Notes under the pieces: model-generated
Databases searched by the model: none
What the model saw: the letters and a program-made list of their open reading frames with translations, nothing else
What the model was told of the DNA's origin: nothing
Position numbers and translations under genes: made by a program
Origin: Clostridia bacterium
GTDB lineage: Bacteria > Bacillota > Clostridia > Christensenellales > Aristaeellaceae
Direction: 5' to 3'
NCBI GenBank assembly: GCA_017429695.1
Contig: JAFROK010000031.1
Coordinates: 62,001 to 126,000 of the forward strand
DNA length: 64,000 nucleotides
Shown: positions 52,708 to 62,785 of the stretch, in pieces
Layout: each line of letters begins with the position of its first letter
How positions within the stretch are numbered: the stretch's first letter is position 1

Positions 52708-53544
52708 TTATGTCATATCCATCTGCCGCAGCGCTTCATATTCTGGATCATCATCATAATTTCTTTCCGGGCATGTGCCACCCAGGTATTCAATGGCATT
52801 CCTGATTTCGATAAATGTCAGGTACGGAAGCGCCGGATCCCCAGATGCTTCAATCAGCGCGTCCAGCGCCCGGTCATCGCCCAGCTTCGCCAGGTATCCG
52901 GCAAACAGGGCCCTCTTTTCTTTTCGCTCCTTGAAAAAGCGCAGGGCCAGCTGAAAGGTCTGTTCATTGAACGGATAATGCGTCAGCACTTCAAGAAGCG
53001 CCTCCTGCCCCGCATCATTGGCTTTTCCGATCGTCTGGAGAATGGACTGCACCACCGTTTCCCCCATGATGCTGAGGCTCTCAATGGCATTGTCTTTGAC
53101 TTCGTCCTTTTCATCCCGGTTCAGCTGCCAGTTGATATAAAGCATCTTGGGCAGCGTACTGTTCATCTCCCGCAGGAGTTCAATCGAAGTCATAACGGCC
53201 ACCTGGTCGGATTCTTCATCCTGCAGCAGGGCCAGCAGCCTTTTTTCACACGGTTTACCAACGAAAACAATCTGCTCCAGCAGGGGTTCCGGAAGCGGAA
53301 CGCGTTCCTCACAGTACTGATTCATCCAGTCGACCAGCACTTTGGGATCTTCAAACTGGGTAAAATAGGAACCCGGCGTAACGCTTCCGAGCCAGGATGC
53401 CCTGGTGTTCAGGAACGACATGTAGATCTTCGGAAGGTCGTTTTCCATGTCGTCATAGGTTTCATAGTCGTTCTCGTGTTCTTTCATCCAGGCGGACATA
53501 TATTCCGCAAAATGTTCATCAAAATTGACGATTGGCATTTTCAT
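52708..53544 (-). CDS. HEAT-repeat-like protein
   Basis: A soluble helical protein of 278 residues. Several regularly spaced helix pairs resemble HEAT repeats (for example DEVKDNAIESLSIMGETVVQ, then DAGQEALLEVLTHYPFNEQT), suggesting a protein-binding scaffold. The C-terminal YDDDPEYEALRQMDMT is acidic. I chose the ATG at 53544 (MKMPIVNFDEHF), with GGGAGG 8 bases ahead; the frame stays open for 66 further residues into the hslO gene region. The DNA strand opposite is hslO at 53565. Function unknown. Confidence 0.75.
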   Translation of the reverse strand: MKMPIVNFDEHFAEYMSAWMKEHENDYETYDDMENDLPKIYMSFLNTRASWLGSVTPGSYFTQFEDPKVLVDWMNQYCEERVPLPEPLLEQIVFVGKPCEKRLLALLQDEESDQVAVMTSIELLREMNSTLPKMLYINWQLNRDEKDEVKDNAIESLSIMGETVVQSILQTIGKANDAGQEALLEVLTHYPFNEQTFQLALRFFKERKEKRALFAGYLAKLGDDRALDALIEASGDPALPYLTFIEIRNAIEYLGGTCPERNYDDDPEYEALRQMDMT

Positions 53545-53564
53545 ATCCATTGCCTCCCCCTGTA

Positions 53565-54440
53565 TCAGGAATTCCGGATCAGTTCCTCCAGTTCGTCCGC
53601 GTTGAAGTAATACTTTTTCCGGCAGAAATGGCATACGATTTCCGCCCCGTGATCTTCTGCCTGAAGGTCCCTGAGTTCTTTCCGGCCCAATGAAATCAGC
53701 GCTTTTTCCATCCGGTTCCGGCTGCATGTGCACTTGTAGCACAGCGGCGTGCGTTCCAGGATGCGAGGCTCCATGCCCCGGAACCAGTCACTGCAGAGCT
53801 GCTCAATAGGCGCAAAGGTCATTTCCCGGCTGATATCGGCGAACATCGGACTGCGAAGCTCCAGCTGGTCAATGATCTCATCCGGGCATCCTGGCAGCGG
53901 CTGAATGAGCAGTCCGCCTGCCTTGAGAACGGCATTGCCGCTTACCAGCACGCCCAGGGCCACCAGGCTGGGTTGCTGCTCGGAAACGGTGAAATAATTG
54001 GCAAAATCCATGGCAATTTCACCGCTGACCAGTTCGCACTGGCCGATATAGTTCTTTTTCATGCCGAGATCCTTGATCACGCTCATCCGGCCGGAATGGC
54101 CCACAGCGGTCCCGACATCCAGTTTTCCGTCTTCCCTCAGCGGCAGCACCACCTGCGGATGATCGGCGCATGCCCGGACCGCGCCGTGATCGGCCACAGC
54201 CACCAGGGTGCCCATGGGCCCGTCGCCCTTCAGGGTCACCGTGACGGATTCATCTTTTCCTTTCATCATGATGCCCAGCATCATCGTTCCGGTCATCAGC
54301 CGTCCCAGGGCCGCGGTGCACACAGGCGTGCATTCGTGGATATCCGCGCACTTCTGAACCGTTTGGGTTGTTTCGCAGAGCATGACCCGCACCTGTCCGT
54401 TGCAAAGGTCAATCTGCAGCATTTCATCGTGTCCGCTCAT
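53565..54440 (-). CDS. hslO: 33 kDa redox chaperone Hsp33 (HslO)
   Basis: Hsp33 is a redox-switched holdase active under oxidative stress. The N-terminal fold segment GTLVAVADHGAVRACADHPQ type sequence is present and the C-terminal zinc switch holds CTC (in CYKCTCSRNRM) and CHFC, the CxC...CxxC pattern. The 291-residue length is normal. An ATG at 54440 is used; AAAGGATGATATC precedes it. It ends 20 bases before the HEAT-like gene begins on the same strand. Confidence 0.95.
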   Translation of the reverse strand: MSGHDEMLQIDLCNGQVRVMLCETTQTVQKCADIHECTPVCTAALGRLMTGTMMLGIMMKGKDESVTVTLKGDGPMGTLVAVADHGAVRACADHPQVVLPLREDGKLDVGTAVGHSGRMSVIKDLGMKKNYIGQCELVSGEIAMDFANYFTVSEQQPSLVALGVLVSGNAVLKAGGLLIQPLPGCPDEIIDQLELRSPMFADISREMTFAPIEQLCSDWFRGMEPRILERTPLCYKCTCSRNRMEKALISLGRKELRDLQAEDHGAEIVCHFCRKKYYFNADELEELIRNS

Positions 54441-54457
54441 CTGATATCATCCTTTGT

Positions 54458-55204
54458 TTATTCGCCGGTCCTGACGGCGGCAATATGCCACCGCTGGCTT
54501 TCTTCCTTCGGTGCGGACAGCGTATAGTCACCATATATGCTGACCGTTCTGAAGCCGGACTGCCATAAGGCTTCCTTGAGGGTTTGTTCATCCCAGGCGC
54601 GCTGCCGCTGGTGTTCTTCGATCCGCCGGTAAGTCCCGTCGCCGGACCGGACAAAAAAGATCAGGTCCAGGTCCACCAGCTGCTGCCGTTCATGCCACGT
54701 GTTGTGCCAGAGATAGGTAATGTCTTCCCGGTCTTCCCCCATCAGCCCGCTGCAGAGGATGTTCTTCAGCTTGTACGGGGTGGACACGTCAAATATCAGC
54801 GCGCCGTCCGGGCGGATGGCACGGTATGCCGCCCGGAAAAATCCGGTCAGGTCGTCTTCTGTCAGCAGGTAATTCACCCCGTCGCAAGTGGCCAGCACCG
54901 CGTCCATCGGCCGGTGCAGGTTCAGCGCTTTCATGTCCTGCTGCACAAAAGGAATCGCAATCCCCCGCCGGCGGGATTTCTGCGCGGCCTGCCACAGCAT
55001 TTCGCGGCTGATATCCACGCCGGTCATCTGAAATCCGCGGTAATACAGCGGAATCGTGATGGATCCTGTGCCGCACGCGCACTCACATATTTTTCCGTCA
55101 TGAATGCCGTAAATGGAAAGCAGGCGGGTATAATAATCCGCCCAGCCTTCATAGTCCACGTCATTCATCAGTTCGTCATACAGTTCGGCAAATGCCTGGT
55201 ACAT
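54458..55204 (-). CDS. class I SAM-dependent methyltransferase
   Basis: Motif I is ICECACGTGSITIPLYYRG near residue 40, followed by MTGVDISREMLWQA and the motif III-like DAVLATCDGVNYLL. The 248-residue protein resembles clostridial methyltransferases found next to hslO. The substrate is unknown. It starts two bases after the membrane protein gene ends and is followed by hslO, 17 bases on, so the three form a unit. Confidence 0.9.
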   Translation of the reverse strand: MYQAFAELYDELMNDVDYEGWADYYTRLLSIYGIHDGKICECACGTGSITIPLYYRGFQMTGVDISREMLWQAAQKSRRRGIAIPFVQQDMKALNLHRPMDAVLATCDGVNYLLTEDDLTGFFRAAYRAIRPDGALIFDVSTPYKLKNILCSGLMGEDREDITYLWHNTWHERQQLVDLDLIFFVRSGDGTYRRIEEHQRQRAWDEQTLKEALWQSGFRTVSIYGDYTLSAPKEESQRWHIAAVRTGE

Positions 55205-55206
55205 AT

Positions 55207-56355
55207 TTATTCCTTTCCGGTCTCCGATGCTTCATCTGCGGTGCTGTCGGTTTCTTCCTCATCCTCGTCGTCTTCGTCGTCATCCGTTTCCTTCAGTCCC
55301 TGATTCACCTTGGCCCCCTGAATCCGGCTGTTCAGAAAACGGTCAAACACCGCGTTTGTATAACTGGCCGTAATAAACCGGCTGAGGCTGAATCCGATCA
55401 GGATATAATATACGCCCAGGATGATTACCGCCATCATCATATCCATCCCGAACAGATACTGGGCCAGGAAGAAGATGACCAGCGGAACGCAGTGCAGCAG
55501 GCGGATTCCGATGCTGAACGGAAGCCTGAATTCCCCGAACTTGATGCCGTTCACCAGGACGTCCTTCAGCTTGTAATCATAGGTTACTGTCAGCGGATAC
55601 ATATATGTCACGCTGATGGACCAGAATGCGCCGCAAACAATGGCAATCACCTGTGGGATCGCCATAATGGCGTTGCTGTTTGCCAGGTTGCCGTAGAATC
55701 GCCAGCATTCGAATACCAGCAGCGGAACCAGGCCTGTAATGGAACTGATCACCAGGGGAATCTTCCAGTTGCCCTTGATCGCGTCCTTATAATCCGCCCA
55801 TATAAACGCATGCTCGTCCCGGGCCCAGTTTCGGGTCACATAGGCCAGTCCGGCTGTACACGGGCCCGTAATGGCGATACAGGGAATCAATATGAGCAGA
55901 TAGATAAATACCAGCTCGCTGACGGAATCCCAGAAACTGGTTTCAGACGAACAAAGCTCGGCAAACTGCTCCTGGGTCGTGCCGGGATATACCTTTAAAT
56001 ACAGGTCATAGTCCCTCAGGATAACCGCTGCTTCCCCTTTTCTCAGGTTGAATTCCTGCTCGTTGTATGCGTCAATGCTGTTGGCTGTTGCCCAGTCCGT
56101 ATATTCCTGGTAAGAGGCGCAATAAAGGTTGATGTCGTTGATGGAGGTATAAACCACGCTGCAGAAGCGGAAGATCACAAACATAGCCGGCAGCCAGATC
56201 AGGGCATAAAGCAGGTTCAGCCGGATCAGCGAAGCAAAGCGGGTCCGCAGGGTCTCCTTAAACAGCTGCATTCTTGTTTCCGGCATATCTTCCCTGCGAA
56301 AATCCCCCTTTCCGCTTTTGCCGTAATAGTAGTTGTTCATCATCTTGCCGAACAT
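55207..56355 (-). CDS. YesL/DUF624-like multi-pass membrane protein
   Basis: Several hydrophobic spans are visible: LLYALIWLPAMFVIFRFCSV near residue 50, VFIYLLILIPCIAITGPCTA near 150, ITGLVPLLVFECWRF, AIMAIPQVIAIVCGAF, and more towards the end, with the ITGPCTAGLAYVTRNW segment reminiscent of DUF624/YesL. The C-terminal 30 residues are an acidic Asp/Glu tail. 382 residues. Its role is unknown; YesL-type proteins are often linked to carbohydrate utilisation. The next gene downstream (methyltransferase) begins two bases after its stop. Confidence 0.82.
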   Translation of the reverse strand: MFGKMMNNYYYGKSGKGDFRREDMPETRMQLFKETLRTRFASLIRLNLLYALIWLPAMFVIFRFCSVVYTSINDINLYCASYQEYTDWATANSIDAYNEQEFNLRKGEAAVILRDYDLYLKVYPGTTQEQFAELCSSETSFWDSVSELVFIYLLILIPCIAITGPCTAGLAYVTRNWARDEHAFIWADYKDAIKGNWKIPLVISSITGLVPLLVFECWRFYGNLANSNAIMAIPQVIAIVCGAFWSISVTYMYPLTVTYDYKLKDVLVNGIKFGEFRLPFSIGIRLLHCVPLVIFFLAQYLFGMDMMMAVIILGVYYILIGFSLSRFITASYTNAVFDRFLNSRIQGAKVNQGLKETDDDEDDEDEEETDSTADEASETGKE

Positions 56356-56404
56356 GCCGATTATTCCCCCATCAGGATCCTGCTGTGAAAGCAGCGGATC
56401 AGAA

Positions 56405-58123
56405 TTACTTCATCAGTTCCTTGCTTGCGCTGCACAGGCGTTCATTCAGCGCCCTGGCTTCGGACTCATCCTTGTCATTGCTATTCACATACAGCTTGAT
56501 CTTCGGTTCGGTACCGCTCGGGCGGACGCAGACCCAGCATCCTTTTTCCAGCTCAAAATACAGCACGTCGGATACCGGCAATCCGGTCGGCTCTTCCTTG
56601 TCTCCTTCTTTGCGGATGCCCTTCAGGTAGTCGCGCACAGCCGTCACTTTCAGGCCCGCGATTTCGGCCGGCGGATTGTTCCGCAGTCCGGTCATGATTT
56701 CCTTCATCCGGCTCAGGCCGTCTTTTCCGGGCAGGGTGGTCGACACGACGTTTTCGATATAATAGCCGTATTCCTTGAAAATCTGCTGGACCCGGTCATA
56801 CAGCGTAATGCCTTCCGCCATGCATGCGCATGCCACTTCACTGATCAGCAGGCTGGCGTTCACGCCGTCCTTATCGCGGACAAAGGTGCTGCTCAGGAAT
56901 CCGTAGCTTTCTTCAAATCCGAACAGGAAGGTGTATTTTCCGCTGTCCATAAACTGCTGGATCTTCTCACCGATAAACTTGAAGCCCGTCAGCGTTTCAA
57001 AGATCGCCACGCCGAAGCTTTCGCAGATTTTGTTGGCCAGGCTGGTGGAAACAATGCTCTTGACAGCCGCGCCGTTGGCAGGCAGCTTGCCGGCTTTCTT
57101 TTTGCTGGAGAGGATATAGTACAGCAGGACGCATCCGATCTGGTTGCCGCTCAGCAGATGCCACTCGCCTTTTCCGTCCTTCACGGCCACGCCCAGGCGG
57201 TCGCAGTCCGGGTCGGTCGCGAAAATCACGCTGGCGCCCACTTCTGCAGCTTTTTTGAAAGCCAGGTCATAAGCACCCGGATCTTCTGGATTCGGTACCT
57301 TGATGGTGCTGAAGTTGGGATCCGGCATTTCCTGTTCCTTGACAACCGCCACGTTGGTCAGCCCGATTTCTTTCAGCACGCGGCGTACCGGCACATTGCC
57401 GCTGCCGTGAAGGGGCGTGTAGACGATGTTCAGCTTGCTGCCCTCTTTCTCAAGCAGTTCCGGATTGATGCTCAGGGTCTTGATCCGCGCGATGTATTCA
57501 TCGTCGACTTCCTTGTTGCCGATGTATTTCAGCAGGCCTTTCTGCAGGGCTTCCTTTTCATCCATCAGCTTGCAGTCGGTATACTTGGTGGCCCGGATCA
57601 CGCGGGTGATCCCTTCCGCGATTTCAGGAGCGACCTGGGCGCCGTCCTCCCCGTATACTTTGTAGCCGTTATACTGCGGCGGGTTATGGCTGGCCGTGAT
57701 GACAATGCCTGCGATCGCTTTCAGGTGCCGCACCGCAAAGCTCAGGATCGGGACCGGGCGAAGCGCGTCAAAAAGATACGCCGGAACGCCTTCCTGGCAC
57801 AGCACCAGCGCGGTATCCTTCGCAAAGGAATCGCTGCACCGGCGGCTGTCATAGGCAATGACAACGCCGCGTTTCGCCTGTTCCGGATTTTCTTTCAGGT
57901 AGCCGGCCAGGCCTTTGGTAGCCCTGCGGACATTGTATTTGTTCATCCTGTTCATGCCGGCGCCAAGCACGCCGCGCATTCCGGCCGTTCCGAAGCTCAG
58001 TTCGGTATAAAAGCGGTCTTCAATTTCTTTCTCGTCGTTCCGGATTGATTCCAGTTCTTTTACAGTTTCAGCGTCGTCAGCAAAATCCTTAAGCCACTGT
58101 TCATAATTCTCATGAATATCCAT
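56405..58123 (-). CDS. pgcA: phosphoglucomutase/phosphomannomutase
   Basis: An alpha-phosphohexomutase that interconverts glucose-1-phosphate and glucose-6-phosphate (or the mannose pair). The phosphoserine loop is in VITASHNPPQYNGYK near residue 145, the metal-binding loop is DPDCDRLGVAVKDG near residue 300, and the sugar-binding loop is FGFEESYGF near residue 395. The 572-residue length fits the PgcA type used for glycogen and UDP-glucose. It has a promoter just upstream. The glgCDA operon at 17.9-21.7 kb could use its product. Confidence 0.96.
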   Translation of the reverse strand: MDIHENYEQWLKDFADDAETVKELESIRNDEKEIEDRFYTELSFGTAGMRGVLGAGMNRMNKYNVRRATKGLAGYLKENPEQAKRGVVIAYDSRRCSDSFAKDTALVLCQEGVPAYLFDALRPVPILSFAVRHLKAIAGIVITASHNPPQYNGYKVYGEDGAQVAPEIAEGITRVIRATKYTDCKLMDEKEALQKGLLKYIGNKEVDDEYIARIKTLSINPELLEKEGSKLNIVYTPLHGSGNVPVRRVLKEIGLTNVAVVKEQEMPDPNFSTIKVPNPEDPGAYDLAFKKAAEVGASVIFATDPDCDRLGVAVKDGKGEWHLLSGNQIGCVLLYYILSSKKKAGKLPANGAAVKSIVSTSLANKICESFGVAIFETLTGFKFIGEKIQQFMDSGKYTFLFGFEESYGFLSSTFVRDKDGVNASLLISEVACACMAEGITLYDRVQQIFKEYGYYIENVVSTTLPGKDGLSRMKEIMTGLRNNPPAEIAGLKVTAVRDYLKGIRKEGDKEEPTGLPVSDVLYFELEKGCWVCVRPSGTEPKIKLYVNSNDKDESEARALNERLCSASKELMK

Positions 58124-58164
58124 TGTTTCAGCCGCCTTTCTGCATAAGTAATACTGATTGCTTT

Positions 58165-58193
58165 ATTATAAAATTTTTTGGGTTTTTTTACAA
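58165..58193 (-). promoter_or_regulatory. promoter of the phosphoglucomutase gene
   Basis: TTGTAA (58193-58188) and TATAAT (58170-58165) on the minus strand, 17 bases apart, about 40 bases before the ATG. Confidence 0.75.
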
Positions 58194-58204
58194 GCCGCAC
58201 TTTT

Positions 58205-60601
58205 TCATAGCCTGTTCCATTCCCGTTTCCTGACCAGCAGGAAAATCCTGCGCAGCCAGTACCGGATTTTTCCGGGTTTGCTGATTTCCGATCTCAGCAT
58301 AATCGCCGTATCGCGGATCAGCGCGGTATTATCCTGCCGGGCCGCGTTCCGGGAGTAGTACATCACCGATATAGCTTCTCCCGCCGGCCTCAGGGTAGTG
58401 GAAAAACTGCCTGTCTGGTCAATCCGGTCGGTATAGGCCAGGATTGTCTCGCCCTTGTTCCGTATGAGATTTTCAGCGTTCAGCAGGTCATACAGTTCCT
58501 GAATCCATATGTTTGCCGCCTTTTTGTCTGAGCGGCTATGCCGGGCGCGTACCGACGGCGAGGTCATCATAATCCGGATCATGAGCAGCAGGATGATTGC
58601 AGCCGGAATCAGGTACCAGGGAAAACCATCTGCTTCCGGGAATCCTTCCGTGCCCTGATCCGTTGCGGGCGGGTTCCCGGATTGCTCCCCGTCCGGATGA
58701 TGATTGTTCTCCGGTGGCGGAGACGGAGACGGTTCGGGAGAAGGCGAAGGCGTCGCCTCCGGCGGATCGGACGGCTTGTCTGTTTCCGTGTCTCCAGTGG
58801 CAGGAGGCGGTGTCGGCGTCGGTGTGGGCGTCGGCGTCGGCGTGGGTTCCGGCTGGTCTTCATTCGGTTTGTTTTCCGGATCGTTTTCCGTTTTTTCATT
58901 TATCAGGATGGTCTCCGGCTGTTCATTGCCGGTATCGGGCTTAGCCCTTCCCGGGGTGGCGTCAAAAGTCAGCCAGCCGAAGCCATCGAAATAGACTTCG
59001 GTCCACGCATGCGCGTCCATGCCGGTCACATGGGCTTCTCCCTTTTCATCCGGCCTGGCCAGGTATCCTTCCACATAGCGGGCCGGAAGGCCGTTCATCC
59101 GGCACAGCACGGTCATCGCCGAGGCAAAATAGGTGCAGTATCCTTTCCGGGTATTCATCACAAACGCGGTCACAAAATCCTGGTTTTCCGGATGGGGATC
59201 CACGTCCGTCGTATATTCGCAGGTCGCAGTCAGGTAATCCCGGATGGCGGCCGCTTTTGCAAAGGGCGTATCCGCATCCTGGGTAATGGATAACGCTTTC
59301 TGGTACAGGGACGGACCCAGGTGGGACGGCAGCTGGTAATACAGGTCCGGCATGGGTTCGCTGTTTTCCGCATGCAGTCCGCAGATCCGGATCAGGTTTT
59401 CCAGGTTGGGCTCATCCGAAGTAATCAGTACGGCGCTGACAGAATAGCTGTCGTCTGCCTGGAGATTCCGCGTGATAAACAGTTCCGAAGAATTGGAAAA
59501 GTACGGCACCATGTTCCCGCCGGGAACAAACTGTCGGATCCGCTGCGGCACGAACAATGTGGAGGTGCTTTCGCCGAGCATGCGCACGGAAACAGCCGAT
59601 TCCTTCATGAATGTATTCTGCCCGTCATCCGGTGGAAGATCCTGGTCGAACAGCCGGATCCGTTCTTTTTCCATTCTTTCCGACTGCCAGAGATACCGCT
59701 TCCCGCCCGCCGTGTTCTGCCATCCGTGGCCATCGTAGGCATCGTAAACCGTGCCGCGCAGGTATGCCGTCTTCGGCGTATACACCGTCATCACCGGATC
59801 ATCAGTGGGTTCCGGTTTTCCGCCCAGCTGATTCGGTCCCTGCGGAGACAGTCCGACTGTATAAAGGGAGAAAACATCCCGGGCTTCGGTAAAAAACATG
59901 TGGTCCAGAACGGTCTGCCGCAGCTCGTCCGCCTTGTTTTTCAGCGGAAGCACAGCCGTCCCGTTTCCGGCAAGGAAATATGCCAGCACCATGATGGCCG
60001 CCGACCAGGGAAGCACACGCATGTGCGATGTTTCCGGAAAACCGGAGGTCAGCAGGATGGTCAGCAGCGATACAAAGGCCGGAATCATCCACGGAATCAG
60101 TTCCGTCCTGTCCGTCAGCCAGATGAGCACGGTGACTGCGAAGCAAATCAGCAGCGGAAAAACATAAGGCGCTTTTTTAAGGCATGCAAAACAGCACAGC
60201 AGGGTGATCAGCACCGTCACGATGATCACAGCGGACCCGGAAACCACCGGCAGGGCGGTATCAATCCCCCGGATCCGGAGCGATATGGCAATGGTCACAT
60301 CGGAAACGCACCGCGCTCCCCCGGCGGTGAATCCCCATACAGCCGCGCCGGCGGCCGCTAAAATGCCTCCGGTCAGCGCGGCGATCTTATGCAGGGACAG
60401 GCATTCAAAAAGGACAATCAGCCCCGCGGATAAAAAGAGCACTTCCGGCTTCAGGAACGATCTGTCCATTACCGCAAGGAGGGGCATCAATACGCCGGCT
60501 GTAAGCAGGAGCGCAAGCAGGGCATGGATCGCCCGTGTCCTGATTTTCTGTATCAACCTGCGTCCCCTCCTTCCGGCTAGTATTCTGCCTGCTGAAATCA
60601 T
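58205..60601 (-). CDS. transglutaminase-like membrane protein (TgpA type)
   Basis: A 798-residue membrane protein with several N-terminal spans (about residues 20-200), a transglutaminase-like domain with the Cys in RKGYCTYFASAMTVLCR, the His in DAHAWTEVYFDG and the Asp in FDATPGRA (about residues 465-530), then a Pro/Thr/Glu-rich linker with a six-fold PT repeat, and a last membrane span. This is the third gene of a MoxR-DUF58-transglutaminase operon, widespread in bacteria; function is not firmly known but is linked to envelope or protein assembly. It begins immediately after the DUF58 stop. Confidence 0.92.
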   Translation of the reverse strand: MISAGRILAGRRGRRLIQKIRTRAIHALLALLLTAGVLMPLLAVMDRSFLKPEVLFLSAGLIVLFECLSLHKIAALTGGILAAAGAAVWGFTAGGARCVSDVTIAISLRIRGIDTALPVVSGSAVIIVTVLITLLCCFACLKKAPYVFPLLICFAVTVLIWLTDRTELIPWMIPAFVSLLTILLTSGFPETSHMRVLPWSAAIMVLAYFLAGNGTAVLPLKNKADELRQTVLDHMFFTEARDVFSLYTVGLSPQGPNQLGGKPEPTDDPVMTVYTPKTAYLRGTVYDAYDGHGWQNTAGGKRYLWQSERMEKERIRLFDQDLPPDDGQNTFMKESAVSVRMLGESTSTLFVPQRIRQFVPGGNMVPYFSNSSELFITRNLQADDSYSVSAVLITSDEPNLENLIRICGLHAENSEPMPDLYYQLPSHLGPSLYQKALSITQDADTPFAKAAAIRDYLTATCEYTTDVDPHPENQDFVTAFVMNTRKGYCTYFASAMTVLCRMNGLPARYVEGYLARPDEKGEAHVTGMDAHAWTEVYFDGFGWLTFDATPGRAKPDTGNEQPETILINEKTENDPENKPNEDQPEPTPTPTPTPTPTPPPATGDTETDKPSDPPEATPSPSPEPSPSPPPENNHHPDGEQSGNPPATDQGTEGFPEADGFPWYLIPAAIILLLMIRIMMTSPSVRARHSRSDKKAANIWIQELYDLLNAENLIRNKGETILAYTDRIDQTGSFSTTLRPAGEAISVMYYSRNAARQDNTALIRDTAIMLRSEISKPGKIRYWLRRIFLLVRKREWNRL

Positions 60602-61771
60602 TTATTCTTCCGGTTGTTCAGTCCCGTCCGGAACCACATAGGATACTTCCGCTCCGGACTGTCGCAGTTTTGAAATCAGCGGGATATGGCCGGGATCATC
60701 CGGAGCCGGTGTAACGAGATAGAACCGGACATTCGGCCCGCAGCGGTGCATCCGGATGATCATATCCACCATGGCATAATTCAAGTGCATTGAAATAATG
60801 CAGACGCAGCCGACCTTGCGCAGGTTTTTGCTCTCATTCTGCAGGATGCGTTCAAACCGGTTGTTGGCAGAAAACGCCGTCCGGGCAATATCTTCAAATG
60901 CAGCGGAAATGCCGGTGGTCCGGTCCGCCTCAACGGAATGGGTTCCCGAAAGCAGCAGCCGGATCGGATGATCTGTTTTCATCAGGTCGGAATACAGGGA
61001 AGCCGCTGTTTCCAGCACCGCGTCTTTCAGATCCGCTTCCCTTTCAGGATCCTCCGAAGCCCCCGGCGCGGAACAGTCCGTCAGAATCAGGACATCCTGC
61101 AGCAGCGGTTCGTCGAACTTGCGGACAATCAGCTCCTGCTTCCTGGCCGACAGCTTCCAGTGGATTTTTTTCATGGCGTCACCGGGCTGGTAGGAACGGA
61201 TATCGGACGGCGCATTCAGGTCTTCCGTGGCCCGCGCCATGATTTCGCTTCCGGGATCGCCTGCCGCCATGGTCAGCGGCTCCGTCTGGAACACCTGGGG
61301 CAGCACAGCCAGTTCAAATGATGTCTCTTCCGGATAAACCGTTTTGCTGAAAATGCCGAGCAGGTCTTCAATCGTACAGGACCGGACGCCGGAGGGGTAC
61401 AGGCCGACATGTGCCGCATGGATCGGCATCCGGAGGACCTGCGTCCTTCCAGGCATATCCTTCAGCCGGATTTCCCGTTCATACTGTCCGTTGGCGGAAG
61501 GAATTTTCAGCAGAACGGGCGCAATCGGAATCCATCCCCGATGGCGAACCTGCAGCACCAGGGATGTATCGTCACCTCTGCAGACCATATATTCTGAATA
61601 CTGAACGGATACTTTCACCGTTCCGGCGGCCCACAGCACGCTGATAAGGCATACAATGATGGTGATAGCCGTCATATATGCAAAAAACAACAGCAGGCTG
61701 TTGCCGGTTGCCAGTGCGGCAATCAGCAGAGCACAGAACAAAGCTGCGGGAAACAGCAGATGCGTTTTCAT
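60602..61771 (-). CDS. DUF58 domain protein
   Basis: Two N-terminal hydrophobic spans (about residues 5-50) are followed by a VWA-like DUF58 region. The family signature DIRSYQPGDAMKKIHWKLSA lies near residue 190, and the DCSAPGASE segment is a metal-ion-dependent adhesion-like motif. 389 residues. DUF58 proteins occur with MoxR ATPases and transglutaminase-like proteins, as here. It overlaps the MoxR gene by four bases (ATGA) and ends directly before the transglutaminase gene. Confidence 0.93.
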   Translation of the reverse strand: MKTHLLFPAALFCALLIAALATGNSLLLFFAYMTAITIIVCLISVLWAAGTVKVSVQYSEYMVCRGDDTSLVLQVRHRGWIPIAPVLLKIPSANGQYEREIRLKDMPGRTQVLRMPIHAAHVGLYPSGVRSCTIEDLLGIFSKTVYPEETSFELAVLPQVFQTEPLTMAAGDPGSEIMARATEDLNAPSDIRSYQPGDAMKKIHWKLSARKQELIVRKFDEPLLQDVLILTDCSAPGASEDPEREADLKDAVLETAASLYSDLMKTDHPIRLLLSGTHSVEADRTTGISAAFEDIARTAFSANNRFERILQNESKNLRKVGCVCIISMHLNYAMVDMIIRMHRCGPNVRFYLVTPAPDDPGHIPLISKLRQSGAEVSYVVPDGTEQPEE

Positions 61772-62712
61772 AGTTTTACAGGAACCGCTATATTCTTGAG
61801 TACAGACAGCAGGATCTGTTCCGCCTGGAGGCCTTTCATCTTGGCCTCCGGGGACAGCACCATGCGGTGCGCCAGCACCGGAAGGAACATGTGCTGAATA
61901 TCCTCCGGCAGGACAAAATCACGGTTGTCCAGCAGCGCGCAGGCCTGGCCGCCGCGAATCAGCGCGATGGCGGCCCGTGTGGACGCACCCAGGATGAAAG
62001 ATGAATCATTCCGGGTTGCGGCGGCCAGCGTCGCAACATAGGAGCGGACTTCGGGAGAGCAGTAAACCTGGGTCACTTCATGCTGCAATGCCAGGATATC
62101 CTGGGCGGTGCATACGGGCATAATGGTTTCCATGGGCGTCACCGTTCCCGAATAGCGTTCCAGTACTTCCATTTCCTGTTCCACCGTCGGATATCCGATG
62201 GAAATCCGCAGGAAGAACCGGTCCACCTGGGCTTCCGGCAAAGGATAGGTGCCGACGAAATCCCCGGGGTTCTGGGTGGCCAGCACAATAAACGGCTGGG
62301 GCAGCGGATGCGTAACACCATCCACGGTCACCTGGTGCTCTTCCATCACTTCCAGCAAAGCAGACTGGGTTTTCGGGCTGGTCCGGTTGATTTCATCCGC
62401 GAGCACGATCTGGCTCATCACGGCGCCTTCCTTGAATTCCGTTTCGCCGGTTTTGAAATTCACCAGCGTATAGCCGGTTACATCCGAAGGCATCAGGTCC
62501 GGCGTAAACTGAATCCGGCGGAACGAGCAGTCCAGGGATTTGGCCAGCGCGCTGGCCAGCGTGGTTTTTCCAACGCCGGGAACATCCTCAATCAATACAT
62601 GGCCCTTGCACAGCAGCGCGATCAGCGCGTATTCAACCGCTTCTTCCTTTCCCACAACGGCTTTCCCGATGTTTTGCTGGAGCATATATATCATCTGTCC
62701 GGGATTGTTCAT
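61768..62712 (-). CDS. MoxR-family AAA+ ATPase
   Basis: The P-loop GVPGVGKTTLA lies near residue 46, Walker B with LADEINRTSPKTQSALLE near residue 110 and the sensor-like ATQNPGDFVGTYPLPEAQVD near residue 150. MoxR ATPases act as chaperones for partner proteins with VWA-type domains; DUF58 behind it fits that. 314 residues. It heads the operon and has an AGGAGG site and a good promoter. Confidence 0.96.
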   Translation of the reverse strand: MNNPGQMIYMLQQNIGKAVVGKEEAVEYALIALLCKGHVLIEDVPGVGKTTLASALAKSLDCSFRRIQFTPDLMPSDVTGYTLVNFKTGETEFKEGAVMSQIVLADEINRTSPKTQSALLEVMEEHQVTVDGVTHPLPQPFIVLATQNPGDFVGTYPLPEAQVDRFFLRISIGYPTVEQEMEVLERYSGTVTPMETIMPVCTAQDILALQHEVTQVYCSPEVRSYVATLAAATRNDSSFILGASTRAAIALIRGGQACALLDNRDFVLPEDIQHMFLPVLAHRMVLSPEAKMKGLQAEQILLSVLKNIAVPVKL

Positions 62713-62785
62713 TTCGTCAGTACCTCCTGATCAGCGCCTTCATCCGCATCATCAGCGACCGTCCATATCTTTTATCCGAATATTG

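Noticed and set aside
58609-58944. Arg- or Gly-rich frames opposite the proline-rich linker of the transglutaminase protein
   Set aside because: They are shadows of the low-complexity PT linker on the minus strand.
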